Shown: piece after piece, positions 15,175 to 23,364 of the stretch
Layout of the letters: every line of letters starts with the position of its first letter
Position numbering within the stretch: position 1 is the stretch's first letter
Source of the DNA: DATFBY01 sp035253585
GTDB lineage: Bacteria; Gemmatimonadota; Gemmatimonadetes; Gemmatimonadales; Gemmatimonadaceae
Direction of reading: 5' to 3'
DNA length: 36,211 bases
Assembly (NCBI GenBank): GCA_035253585.1
Contig: DATFBY010000158.1
Span: forward strand, 1-36,211
Notes under the pieces: model-generated
What the model was told of the DNA's origin: nothing
The model's input: the letters and a program-made list of their open reading frames with translations, nothing else
Databases searched by the model: none
Position numbers and translations under genes: made by a program

Positions 15175-16139
15175 GTCTCCTCCTGACCCTTGAAATCTAA
15201 CAGCGTTCTGGGCTGCTCGGCACGCTTGCGCGAAGCGCCCAACGCGTCTCCAACGAGTTGAGCCAGCACACCGTGAGCGTACGCGGCCTGCGTTGCGGCG
15301 ATCAGCAGCGACAAGAGCATCGCGCGCCCGCGATGCCCATTTGCAAACGGATACGCCAGCATTCCGAAGTAAAATTCGAGCGGCTCCAATCGCACGCGTT
15401 CGTTTGCGCGCTGGGCTCGCGCTCGCTCGACGTAGAGCGCCGACCGCCCGTAGCGGTAGTGCTGTCGCAGGAAAGACAGCGGCCCGAGCTCGTGCGCATG
15501 ATACACCACCGCGTCGGCGCAGTAGTGCAGCGGCCGCCCAGAATGCGCCCACCTCGCGCAGAGGTCACGGTCCTCCGCTGTCTCACCCGGTGTACCTACG
15601 TCGAAACCACCAAGCTCCGTGAAGATCGCCCGACTGAGCGCGAGGTTGTTCGTGGTGAAGAACCGCCGGTTGTGATGATCCGGTTGGGAGTAGTACTCGT
15701 ACAGATAAGAGACCAACAGCTGGCTGGCCGTCGAGTACGGATTGTCAGGCAATCCATTCTCCGTTCGCCCGCCGACGGCCGCGTCAGGCATCTTGACTAG
15801 AGACGCTGACAGGGCGTCGAGCCAATCAGTCTCGGGAGTGCAGTCGTCGTCGGTGAACGCGAGGAATTCGCCATCGGCCACCGCGGCGCCTGCGTTGCGC
15901 GCCCATCCAGGACCGCCATGCCTCGACCGGACGAGCCTCACCCTCAACGAATCCGCCGCTCGCGCCACCTCCTTCGATGGAGGCGAGCCACTTCCGTCGT
16001 CGACGACGATGACCTCGAATCGATCCCTCGGATACCGGAGACGAGCCAGCGCTCCCAGGCACGCCGAGATCTGCGCGTGCCGGCGAAAGGTCGGGATGAT
16101 CACCGAGAACGTAGGTCGAACGGTAGCCGGTTCGGTCAT
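15171..16139 (-). CDS. Family 2 glycosyltransferase
   Basis: The 322-residue product is a GT-A inverting glycosyltransferase. It has 'FSVIIPTFRRHAQISACLGAL', nucleotide-binding 'VIVVDDGSG', the metal-binding D97-D98-D99 in 'FLAFTDDDCTPETDW', and the base region 'GETAEDRDLCARW'. A hydrophobic segment near residues 260-290 may anchor it to the inner membrane. Donor and acceptor sugars cannot be read from the sequence. The start overlaps the flippase stop by 4 bp (ATGA), and the stop overlaps the CHRD start the same way. It belongs to the minus-strand surface-polysaccharide cluster. Confidence 0.93.
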   Translation of the reverse strand: MTEPATVRPTFSVIIPTFRRHAQISACLGALARLRYPRDRFEVIVVDDGSGSPPSKEVARAADSLRVRLVRSRHGGPGWARNAGAAVADGEFLAFTDDDCTPETDWLDALSASLVKMPDAAVGGRTENGLPDNPYSTASQLLVSYLYEYYSQPDHHNRRFFTTNNLALSRAIFTELGGFDVGTPGETAEDRDLCARWAHSGRPLHYCADAVVYHAHELGPLSFLRQHYRYGRSALYVERARAQRANERVRLEPLEFYFGMLAYPFANGHRGRAMLLSLLIAATQAAYAHGVLAQLVGDALGASRKRAEQPRTLLDFKGQEET

Positions 16140-17605
16140 CGCTGCTCCGCCGATACCGCGCTCAACCGTGGCCGCCTAACCAGGGCGCGTATCGACGCGC
16201 GCTCGTCAGGCGAGAGCTCGCCGAGTGCCGCGAACGCCACCGGGATGAGCATCGAGATGACCAGGATCTCGACGACCACCGCAGCGCCGTTTGCGTCCCA
16301 CACGGCAGCCATCGCGTACGCAAGCACGGTGACCACGAGGGCCCTCAACGTCGTGCCCAGCGGTGGGAGCACTCGCCAGGCGCGATGCATGGCGATGAGC
16401 GCGAGGACTGCACCGCCGATCGCCACGCTCAGCGTCACCGTCGCTGCTCCCATGGCACCGAGGCGCGGGATCACGAGCAGATGGGCGATGATTGCAACGA
16501 GCGGAATGGGGAGGGCGACGTACATGGTCCACGTTGCTCTGCCGGCCGCCGTGAGCATGGCCGAGACCGTGGAGATCATCACCGTCGCAATCGCGCCGAA
16601 GATGAGTAGTGAGAGCAGTGGACCGGTCGGCGCGAACTCTCGGCCAAAGATGACGGTGCTGACCGCGGTCGCGGCAGCGGCAGTCATTCCAGCGAAGGGG
16701 AATAGCAGGAGCACCCCGCGCAGCGCATTCCGCGCCAACGTGCGCGCACCTGCTGCGTCACCGGCGCGCATCGAGCGGCTCAGCGTCGAGATCAGCAGCG
16801 TCGCCAACGAGAGCGCGACCAGCCCCGGTATGATCGTGAGATTTTGCGCGGCGCCGTACTGACCGGCGAGCGCCGCGCTGCCGCCCAGCGCCTTCAAGGT
16901 GAAAAGGTCCAGCTTGTCGAAGAGACGCATGCTCATCGCCGCCACGAAGAGCGGAAGTGCGAGGCTCCAGAGCGCCCGCTCGGCACCGTTCGAATGACGT
17001 AAGGTCGGCTTCACGAACCACCGAGCGACTATAAGCTCGATCGCCGACGCACCGAGGATGCCGAGGATGGCGCCATCGATCGACAATCCGGCGGCGACGA
17101 AGCCGATGACGAGCATCATGCGGGTCGTCCAGCGCCACACGGCGACTGTCGCGCGCGTCGTGTATGCGCCGGTGCCGACCAGGATCTGCAAATGCGCTTG
17201 CGACAGCATGAACAGCGGGATGTCGAGCGCGAGCAATCGCAGATAGCGTCCGAGCGAGGGCTCGTGCATGAGCGATGCAATCGGTGTCGCCGCCGACCAC
17301 AGGGCGATTGCGCCGATGAGGCCGGTCGCGCCGAAGAGACGGAGCACGGCAGCGCCCGCTGGCCGCCAATCGTCGGCATCGGCGACCAGCTTGACCGACG
17401 CGCGCGCGAAAAGCGCGGTGAGTGTCCACTCGATCCACGCGACGATGGCCGTGGCCAATGTGAGGATGCCATACGCACTCGGACCGAGCCGTCTGGTGAG
17501 AAATCCGGCCGTCACCAGCGCCGTCGGCAGGATGAGGGACTCGGCGATGAACACACGAGCCGAACCGCCGAGCACTTCGCGAGTCGCGGAGGAGCGCGAG
17601 GTCAC
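16136..17605 (-). CDS. Polysaccharide flippase, Wzx/MATE-like
   Basis: The 489-residue protein is almost entirely hydrophobic, with about 12-14 predicted transmembrane helices. It opens with 'RVFIAESLILPTALVTAGFL' and 'TRRLGPSAYGILTLATAIVAW', the typical start of the polysaccharide-biosynthesis (PST/Wzx) branch of the MOP superfamily. It would flip a lipid-linked oligosaccharide across the inner membrane. It is coupled by 4-bp overlaps to glycosyltransferase genes on both sides. No Wzy polymerase is visible in the window, so either the chain is short or the polymerase lies elsewhere. Confidence 0.9.
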   Translation of the reverse strand: MTSRSSATREVLGGSARVFIAESLILPTALVTAGFLTRRLGPSAYGILTLATAIVAWIEWTLTALFARASVKLVADADDWRPAGAAVLRLFGATGLIGAIALWSAATPIASLMHEPSLGRYLRLLALDIPLFMLSQAHLQILVGTGAYTTRATVAVWRWTTRMMLVIGFVAAGLSIDGAILGILGASAIELIVARWFVKPTLRHSNGAERALWSLALPLFVAAMSMRLFDKLDLFTLKALGGSAALAGQYGAAQNLTIIPGLVALSLATLLISTLSRSMRAGDAAGARTLARNALRGVLLLFPFAGMTAAAATAVSTVIFGREFAPTGPLLSLLIFGAIATVMISTVSAMLTAAGRATWTMYVALPIPLVAIIAHLLVIPRLGAMGAATVTLSVAIGGAVLALIAMHRAWRVLPPLGTTLRALVVTVLAYAMAAVWDANGAAVVVEILVISMLIPVAFAALGELSPDERASIRALVRRPRLSAVSAEQR

Positions 17606-18621
17606 GGCGCGAGGACCTGAACGTCGCTCGCCTTCACGAAGCGCGCGCGATCGAACTCCTTCAGACTCTTGCGCACACCGGCGTCACCGGTGCCGAGTGC
17701 GTAGCCGATCATCTCGCCGATCGAGTGCGCGAGGAGGCCGAGCAGGACGAACGGAATGGCGCGAGGCAAGAGCGTGCGTGAATGTCCGCTGCGCCGCATC
17801 TGGCCCAGTACCTCCGGGAGCCTAACGATGGGAATGAGTGGCGCGCCAATGACGTACACGAGACGCCGCAGGAGCGACCACTGCTTCGCGTCGGCGCGGC
17901 GCCCGCCGAACAGCCGGCCGCTCACGTAATACTCGTCGAGGAACGGGAGGATGCGACTGAAGTTCACGTGATGGGTCTGGACATCGGTCTCCAAGTACAG
18001 ACGATGTCCCTGCGCGCGCAGGTCGTCCTGCAACACCGTCTCCACTTCGAGCGTGAACGGCAGTCGGTCGCCGTAAGCGAGCAGCAGATCACGCTTGTAC
18101 GCTGCGTTGTGCCAGGGTAGCCGAGGCATCTCCCCGCCTTTCAGTGGCGCGACCCACGTGCCGAAGCTCAGGAATATGTCAGCTCCGCTCAGAATGCCCG
18201 GATTGCCGTTCACGAATGCCGGCGCGACCGCGGCGTATCCGGACTGGTGGCGTCGAACGAGCGCTTCCGCCCAGTGCGGTACGGGAAAGGAGTGATCTTC
18301 GCAGAAGACGATGATCGGTGAACGTGCTTCCCTCACTCCGGCACAGCGGCACGTGGTGATGGTGGCGCCGCTTTCGACCTCGATGACCCGCGCGTCGGCA
18401 AATACTTCGAGCTCTTCCTGGATGACATCGGCGGCGCGCCCTTTTGGTGCGATCAACAAGATCTCGAGCCGATGGCGAATCGTCTGTGCGCGCAGATGCT
18501 GGATCGTCCGCCTAACGAGTCCGTAGCGGACAGGCACCGGTAAGATGACGGATAGCGCAGGCGCGGAGGTCGGAGAAACCGGTGATCGCGCGCTGGGCGT
18601 CGTGTCACCGTCAGTCGGCAT
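17602..18621 (-). CDS. GT2-like glycosyltransferase, EDH variant
   Basis: The 339-residue product has a GT-A-type N-terminus ('LSVILPVPVRYGLVRRTIQH'), but where GT2 enzymes have DXD it has E108-D109-H110 in 'IIVFCEDHSFPVPHWAEAL'. A downstream acidic motif 'VETVLQDDLRAQGHRLYLE' fits the usual ED.(D/E) base region. The C-terminal ~60 residues contain hydrophobic helices. It is clearly paralogous to the next gene upstream (18611-19630): both have E-(D/E)-HSFP, 'WAEALI', 'YAAV.PA', 'N.NP' and the same length. Its start overlaps the paralogue by 11 bp and its stop overlaps the flippase start by 4 bp. Confidence 0.85.
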   Translation of the reverse strand: MPTDGDTTPSARSPVSPTSAPALSVILPVPVRYGLVRRTIQHLRAQTIRHRLEILLIAPKGRAADVIQEELEVFADARVIEVESGATITTCRCAGVREARSPIIVFCEDHSFPVPHWAEALVRRHQSGYAAVAPAFVNGNPGILSGADIFLSFGTWVAPLKGGEMPRLPWHNAAYKRDLLLAYGDRLPFTLEVETVLQDDLRAQGHRLYLETDVQTHHVNFSRILPFLDEYYVSGRLFGGRRADAKQWSLLRRLVYVIGAPLIPIVRLPEVLGQMRRSGHSRTLLPRAIPFVLLGLLAHSIGEMIGYALGTGDAGVRKSLKEFDRARFVKASDVQVLAP

Positions 18622-19630
18622 GAGAGCCCTCGGCCCGCGGCGTCACGTGCATACGCTCGCTGCTTGCATTCTTGCCCGCCGGAGTGTGGCGCATTCTGTG
18701 CCACTCGTATTTGGCGAGCTTCGCATGCGTGCCGCCGGCGCCAAAGGCATAGCCGGCCAGCTGCCCTACGCCATCGAGGATGAGGCCGATTGCCAACGTC
18801 GGAAGCACACCGAGGATGAACGGCCAGCGCTGACCCGCCCGCCGCGCGTCCCGGACGACACGCAGCAGTCGAACCAAAGGGATCGCGGGCGACGCCAGAG
18901 TAAACGCCAGGCGACGGCCCACGGGCCACCCTTTCGCGCGCGTGTCGGCGAACGCGCGGCCCGCCAGATACATCACCGGCACCCACGACGACCACAGACC
19001 GAAGTTGGTGTGCGCGGTCTGCGCCGCGGGCTCGAGAAAAAGCCGATGCCCCTTCTTCCGCATGTCCCACTGGAGCACCGTTTCGGCCTCCATCAGCGTG
19101 TCGAGCCGATCGCCATACTCCAGAAGGACCGAGCGCTTGTAGCTGCTGTTGTGTCCCGGCAGAAAATCCATCTCGCGCGCCGCCGTGGGTGCGAGCCACG
19201 GCCCATAGCCGATGAATAGATCGGCCCAGCTCACGAGGGTGTCGGGATTGGCGTTGCGCACAGCCGGACCGACGGCGGCGTAATTGTTCCGGTGCGCCGC
19301 GATGAGCGCCTCTGCCCATCCCGATGCAGGGAACGAATGCTCCTCGGCGAAGACGACGACTGGTGCGCGCGACGCACGCACACCGGCGGCACGAACCGGC
19401 CCCGTCGGATGCACCGACGGCACCGGTATCACCCTCGCTCCAGCGAGTGGGGCGACGAGCACTTCGTCGACATCTACCCGCGCCTCGCTCGGCGCCATGA
19501 TGATCAGCTCGATCTGCCCGCGCACCGACTGCCTCGTTAGGCAGCGGACCAGCTGGCGAACCGTCTCGAACGAGTCGGGTGTGATGATGATGACCGACAG
19601 CGCCGGATTCGCTTCAACGTTGCGCGTCAT
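18611..19630 (-). CDS. GT2-like glycosyltransferase, EEH variant (paralogue of its neighbour)
   Basis: The 339-residue product starts 'MTRNVEANPALSVIIITPD' and carries E96-E97-H98 in 'VVVFAEEHSFPASGWAEAL' in place of a classical DXD. Further along, 'EAETVLQWDMRKKGHRLFLE' mirrors the neighbour's 'VETVLQDDLRAQGHRLYLE'. The C-terminus is hydrophobic ('PFILGVLPTLAIGLILDG'). The two genes look like a tandem duplication that kept length and motif positions, suggesting two successive similar sugar additions. The start lies within the end of the Gfo/Idh/MocA gene (17-bp overlap), so it is translated as part of the cluster. Confidence 0.85.
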   Translation of the reverse strand: MTRNVEANPALSVIIITPDSFETVRQLVRCLTRQSVRGQIELIIMAPSEARVDVDEVLVAPLAGARVIPVPSVHPTGPVRAAGVRASRAPVVVFAEEHSFPASGWAEALIAAHRNNYAAVGPAVRNANPDTLVSWADLFIGYGPWLAPTAAREMDFLPGHNSSYKRSVLLEYGDRLDTLMEAETVLQWDMRKKGHRLFLEPAAQTAHTNFGLWSSWVPVMYLAGRAFADTRAKGWPVGRRLAFTLASPAIPLVRLLRVVRDARRAGQRWPFILGVLPTLAIGLILDGVGQLAGYAFGAGGTHAKLAKYEWHRMRHTPAGKNASSERMHVTPRAEGSHAD

Positions 19631-20717
19631 GTACCGCGGATGCGTGTGGCAACAGTGGGTCGCCGACCTTCTCGACCGGCGTCACTCGTCCAGATCGGGC
19701 CGAGGATTCCGCCGCGGTTACGACCGCCAGCGCCCGCAATCCGTCCACGAGATCAGGTGTCGCGCGCTCGCCAGTGCGTGCCGCGCGCACGAATGCGTCG
19801 AGCGTCGCACGGAACGAAGGCTCGGTCAGCGGTTCGGTGCGGCGGCGTAAGGCGTAGGGAAGAGCACTCCATTCGCGGATCAGGCGGCCGACCGCATAGC
19901 TCAAGGCGCCTCGTGCGGCGGCGGGCGTGACCTCCACGCCTAACGATTGATATCGATCGACGGTCAGTTTGGCGGCGGAGCCGTAGATCTCGATGCGGTC
20001 CTCTTCGACGCTGGACAATGAGAAGAAGGACTGCGCCACGCACCCACTCGCCAGGCGGAGCTCGAGGAGCGCTGTGTCTTGCTCCGATCGGTGCGAGCGC
20101 AGTTCCGCGGCGACATCGACCACATCGGTATCGAGGAGGTGCCGAAGCAGGTCGACGTGATGGACGGCGAGGTCGAGGAGCACGCCACCGCCTGACGAGC
20201 GCGACCGCTTCCACTCCGGCTGTTGGCGCGCGCTGGTGGAGAAGACAGTGCGCGCGGCGACCGGCGTGCCGATTTTGCCTGACGCAATCAGCTTTCGCGC
20301 GCGCATGACGTTCGGATTGCGGCGGGCATTGAATCCCATCATGGCGGTCCGCCGCATGGGCACGGAGGCCCAGGCGTCGATAAGCCGTCGGCCCTCGTCG
20401 AGAGAGGTGGCCAGCGGCTTCTCCACGTACACGTGCTTGCCTCGCTCGAGCGCTTCGATCGCCGCCGTGGCGTGCAGCGCCGGCGGAAGCGCGACCACTA
20501 CCGCGTCGACCTCCGGCATCGCGAGAACGGCCCGGAAATCCTTAACCGCGTGTGCCTCCGGCGCTGAAGCGCGGGCAGCGGACAGGCGCGCCGAGTCCGC
20601 GTCCGCGAACGCGACGATTCGGGCTCCCGCGTGCTTGGCGAGCAACGGGATGTGGGCGACGCTGGCGATGTCGCCACAACCGAGCAGGCCAATGCGAAGC
20701 GGCGAGGAGTTCGGCAT
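19614..20717 (-). CDS. Gfo/Idh/MocA-family oxidoreductase
   Basis: ATG 20717 gives 367 residues beginning 'MPNSSPLRIGLLGCGDIASV'. An upstream in-frame start would add 31 low-complexity residues. The N-terminal Rossmann fold has GLLGCGDIA for NAD(P); E99-K100-P101 in 'HVYVEKPLAT' is the family signature. The C-terminal domain contains 'GGGVLLDLAVHHVDLLRHLL', with the catalytic-site His pair. These enzymes oxidise or reduce sugars, often nucleotide sugars in surface polysaccharide pathways. As first gene of the glycan cluster a sugar-nucleotide role is inferred. An AATAAT hexamer ends 9 nt before the ATG with no clear Shine-Dalgarno, so the transcript may be nearly leaderless. Confidence 0.88.
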   Translation of the reverse strand: MPNSSPLRIGLLGCGDIASVAHIPLLAKHAGARIVAFADADSARLSAARASAPEAHAVKDFRAVLAMPEVDAVVVALPPALHATAAIEALERGKHVYVEKPLATSLDEGRRLIDAWASVPMRRTAMMGFNARRNPNVMRARKLIASGKIGTPVAARTVFSTSARQQPEWKRSRSSGGGVLLDLAVHHVDLLRHLLDTDVVDVAAELRSHRSEQDTALLELRLASGCVAQSFFSLSSVEEDRIEIYGSAAKLTVDRYQSLGVEVTPAAARGALSYAVGRLIREWSALPYALRRRTEPLTEPSFRATLDAFVRAARTGERATPDLVDGLRALAVVTAAESSARSGRVTPVEKVGDPLLPHASAVHDAQR

Positions 20718-20822
20718 TTCCAGAAGATTATTGTTGCGATCGGGCCGGGGTGTGCGCGGGCGCACGTAGAGCGACGGACGGAAGGCCCTCAAAGTAATGG
20801 CGCAGCGCATTTTCCGAGGATA

Positions 20823-20851
20823 TTGACAGTATTACGTTACACTGTTATTAT
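20823..20851 (+). promoter_or_regulatory. Near-perfect sigma-70 promoter with dyad operator for the MerR/VWA operon
   Basis: TTGACA (20823-20828), 17-bp spacer, TATTAT (20846-20851). A 20-bp imperfect dyad with ACAGT/ACTGT ends (20826-20845, 16 of 20 positions symmetric) fills the spacer, where MerR proteins bind. Start codon 20859 lies 7 nt after the -10, so the transcript should be leaderless. MerR activators usually use a 19-20 bp spacer; 17 bp suggests repression or autoregulation. Confidence 0.82.
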
Positions 20852-20858
20852 CTTCCTC

Positions 20859-21452
20859 ATGCCGCTCGTTGAGACCTACGATCTGCCCGAGCTGAGCCGC
20901 GCCGCGGGCGTGACTCCAAGAACGGTTCGCTACTACGTGGCCCAGGGGCTTTTGCCCTCGCCTGGGACCAGAGGTCCGGGTGCGCGCTACGAGCGCGGAC
21001 ACCTGGACCGGCTTCAGCTGATCAAACGCCTGCAGCGCGAGCATTTGCCGCTGGCCGAGATTCGTCGGCGACTCGAGCAGATGGATGATGGTGACGTGCG
21101 GTCGGCGCTCGGAGCCGCGGAGCGCGTCACCGAATCCTCGGCGCTCGAGTACGTCAGGAGCGTACTGGCTGGTGGCGGGCCGGCAGCTCGCCCGACCCTG
21201 GCGAGCATGTCGATGGCACCGATGCCCGAAGCATCCCTCCGCGAGGCGATGTCGTCGTCGCCCGCAGCGCCGATGGTGCCGATGCCATCGAAAAGCGAAG
21301 CGGTCGCCCGCGATCGCTCGCAGTGGGAGCGCATCGCGCTCACGCCGGATGTAGAGCTGCACGTGCGCCGTCCGCTCTCGCGCGTGCAGAACAAGCTGGT
21401 GGAGCGGTTGATCGAGCTCGCCAGGCGAGCTCTGGAGGAGGATGCACCGTGA
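20859..21452 (+). CDS. MerR-family transcriptional regulator
   Basis: The 197-residue product starts 'MPLVETYDLPELSRAAGVTP' and has a MerR winged helix: 'RTVRYYVAQGLLPSPGTRG', 'ARYERGHLDRLQLIKRLQRE', 'LPLAEIRRRLEQMDDGDVR'. A Met/Pro/Ser-rich linker (about 105-145) leads to a short C-terminal block, 'WERIALTPDVELHVRRPLSR' followed by an amphipathic helix. This is not a known effector-binding domain (no metal cysteines, no GyrI-like domain). It lies divergent from the polysaccharide cluster and is coupled to the VWA gene by a GTGA overlap, so the VWA protein is its likely partner. The dyad in its own promoter suggests autoregulation. Confidence 0.9.
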   Translation: MPLVETYDLPELSRAAGVTPRTVRYYVAQGLLPSPGTRGPGARYERGHLDRLQLIKRLQREHLPLAEIRRRLEQMDDGDVRSALGAAERVTESSALEYVRSVLAGGGPAARPTLASMSMAPMPEASLREAMSSSPAAPMVPMPSKSEAVARDRSQWERIALTPDVELHVRRPLSRVQNKLVERLIELARRALEEDAP

Positions 21453-22705
21453 GACTCCAGCTCCAAACCGATCGTACACTCATCCGTGCCGGGGCCCGCA
21501 GCACTCGGTATCTCGTCGCATCGCTGATAGCGCCTAACGCGGCGCGTCGCGACCGGCGTCTGCCCATCAACGTCGCGTTGGTCCTCGACCGCTCCGGCTC
21601 GATGGAAGGGGCGAAGATCCAACTGGCTCGTCAGGCAGTGCAGCGCTCGCTCGAGGCGCTCGACGCCAACGATCGCTTCGCGGTCGTCGTGTACGACAAC
21701 ATTGTGAGTGTGGTGACGCCGAGCACCCCGGCGACTAGTCAGGCAAAGTCGCAGGCGTTGCAGGCGCTCGAGCTCGTGGCCGCGCGTGGCACCACCGACC
21801 TCGGCTCCGGATGGCTGCGTGGTTGCGAGCAGGTTGCTCAGTTCGCCGACGGTGAGCGCGTGAGCCGCTGCCTGCTGCTCACCGACGGATTGGCGAACGT
21901 GGGTATCACCGATCGCGATGCGCTCGCCTGCCATGCGGAGGAGCTCCGCCGACGCGGCGTGCAGACGTCGACGTTCGGCGTCGGTGTCGATTTTGACGAG
22001 CGGCTGCTGCGCGACATGGCGCAGGCGGGGAGCGGCAACTTCTACTTCATCTCGTCGGCGGAACAGATCCCGGATCTGATGACGAGTGAGCTTGGGGAGG
22101 CACTCGAGGTGGTAGTGCGCCGCGCGGCGCTGGAGCTGTCCCTGCCGCATGGCGCGACGGCCAAGCCGCTGCAAAGCTTCCGACACTTCTACGCCGGTGG
22201 CGATCGGGAGCTCCACATCGAGCTCGGCGATCTGGTGTCCGGTCAGCAGATGGATGTCGTCGTAGAGATCGAGCTGGACGGGGGACTGGAAGGTGCCGAC
22301 GCGACGGTCGATGTCGTGGCTACGTCGCGCGCGTCGGATGGTCCGGCGGTCCGCGCGCATCAGCGCTGGTTGTATGCATCGCACGGCGCGAACGATGAGC
22401 AGCCGCGTGATCGCGTAGTGGATCGCCAGGTGGCGACGCTCTACGCTGCCCGTGCTCGCGCCGATGCAGCCGAGATGAACCGCGCCGGTTTGTACGAGCG
22501 CGCGTGCGAGGTACTCAGGCGCACGGCGAAGCGCATTCGGTCGTATGCCGGAACGGATCCAGAGCTGAATCGGATTGCCGACGAATTGGACGGCGAGCTC
22601 GAGAAGTTCTCGGAGCCGCTGCCGGCGCCGGCGCTGAAGCAGACGTTCTTTGCGAGCCATGCGGCGATGGCGGAGAGGAGCCCCATGGGAAGGGCTAGGC
22701 GGTAG
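21449..22705 (+). CDS. von Willebrand factor A domain protein, MerR-linked
   Basis: GTG 21449 overlaps the merR stop (GTGA) and has GGAGGA 8-10 nt upstream; an earlier in-frame start lies deep in merR and is rejected. The 418-residue product has no signal peptide or TM segment. The VWA domain (about 40-215) has an intact metal-ion-dependent adhesion site: D47-x-S49-x-S51 in 'ALVLDRSGSMEGAKIQLARQ', the Thr region near 'ARGTTDLGSGW', and Asp in 'LLLTDGLANVGITDRDAL'. It is followed by a beta-rich region and a charged helical tail ('AGLYERACEVLRRTAKRIRS'). VWA domains bind protein partners through Mg2+. The biological role is unknown; no AAA+ ATPase is nearby. Confidence 0.87.
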   Translation: MRLQLQTDRTLIRAGARSTRYLVASLIAPNAARRDRRLPINVALVLDRSGSMEGAKIQLARQAVQRSLEALDANDRFAVVVYDNIVSVVTPSTPATSQAKSQALQALELVAARGTTDLGSGWLRGCEQVAQFADGERVSRCLLLTDGLANVGITDRDALACHAEELRRRGVQTSTFGVGVDFDERLLRDMAQAGSGNFYFISSAEQIPDLMTSELGEALEVVVRRAALELSLPHGATAKPLQSFRHFYAGGDRELHIELGDLVSGQQMDVVVEIELDGGLEGADATVDVVATSRASDGPAVRAHQRWLYASHGANDEQPRDRVVDRQVATLYAARARADAAEMNRAGLYERACEVLRRTAKRIRSYAGTDPELNRIADELDGELEKFSEPLPAPALKQTFFASHAAMAERSPMGRARR

Positions 22706-22789
22706 GATAGGGATTAGGAATTGAGTCAAAAGGGAGCTCGAGGCGACAGCCTTCGAGCTCCTTCCTTATTCCTTATCCCCAATCCCGCC
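22705..22789. repeat. Heptamer-type inverted repeats around the VWA terminator
   Basis: Left arm GGATAGGGATTAGGAA (22705-22720). Right arm TTCCTTA twice in tandem (22762-22775) then TCCCCAA and TCCCGCC. The reverse complement of the right arm matches the left at about 14 of 17 positions. The terminator hairpin is in the centre, as at 14617-14728. Confidence 0.6.
22731..22768 (+). terminator. Rho-independent terminator after the VWA gene
   Basis: Stem GGAGCTCGA (22733-22741) / TCGAGCTCC (22753-22761), extended inward by GGC/GCC with one bulge around loop GACA, then a TTCCTTATT tail. It separates the MerR/VWA unit from the chemosensory operon. Confidence 0.8.
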
Positions 22790-22887
22790 CATCTACGCCA
22801 ATCCTCCGATCTAACCGCGCCCAATCCTTGCACTGCGCACCAGTCTGCTAGCTCCAAATCTCTCCCAGCGATCCGGATCGTAACTGC

Positions 22888-23364
22888 TTGGAACTCCTCA
22901 GCTTCGAGCTCTCAGGGCAGCGCTTCGGAGTCCCACTTCGAAGCGTTCGCGAGGTCGCTCGGGTGGTCGCAATCACGACCATGCCCGGGGCGCCTTCGGT
23001 CATCGAGGGAATCATCGATGTGCGAGGTGAGCTCGTGCCGGTATTCGATCTTCGCGGGAGGTTCGGACTCGAGCCGCGATCGCTTTGGCCCACCCAACAT
23101 CTCGTGATCGCCAACGCTCTGGGGCGCGTCGTCGCGTTCCGCGTAGACCGCGTCGACTGGATGGCCGATGTCGACGATGCCAGCATCGACGACCCGTCGC
23201 GCGTCGTTCCCGGCACCAAGCACATCGCCGGAGTCGCCAAGCTCGACGACGGTCTCGTCCTCATTCACGATCTCGATGAATTCCTCTCCCAATCGGAAGC
23301 CGCGCAGCTCGACGCGGCCATGCAAGCGATGGCTGCGAGCGCAGGCGCGGAGGACACCGAATGA
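22888..23364 (+). CDS. CheW-like chemosensory adaptor (WspB-like)
   Basis: The 158-residue product is a single CheW domain: 'LLSFELSGQRFGVPLRSVRE', 'GAPSVIEGIIDVRGELVPVF' and 'DLRGRFGLEPR'. A TTG at 22888 is the only start that keeps the conserved first strand; no good Shine-Dalgarno is seen. CheW links receptors to the CheA kinase. It is the first of seven genes running to 31467, each overlapping the next by 4 bp (ATGA). Its gene order and the second CheW downstream fit the WspB position of Wsp-type systems. I could not identify a convincing promoter in the 120 bp before it. Confidence 0.9.
   Translation: MELLSFELSGQRFGVPLRSVREVARVVAITTMPGAPSVIEGIIDVRGELVPVFDLRGRFGLEPRSLWPTQHLVIANALGRVVAFRVDRVDWMADVDDASIDDPSRVVPGTKHIAGVAKLDDGLVLIHDLDEFLSQSEAAQLDAAMQAMAASAGAEDTE

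Noticed and set aside
21014..22729. Long minus-strand open frame (571 codons) opposite the MerR/VWA genes
   Set aside because: It is antisense to two well-supported genes, has no recognisable domain and a composition typical of a GC-rich shadow frame.
22870..22879. GATCCGGATC palindrome before the first cheW considered as an operator
   Set aside because: Ten base pairs of simple palindrome are common in GC-rich DNA and no promoter elements accompany it.
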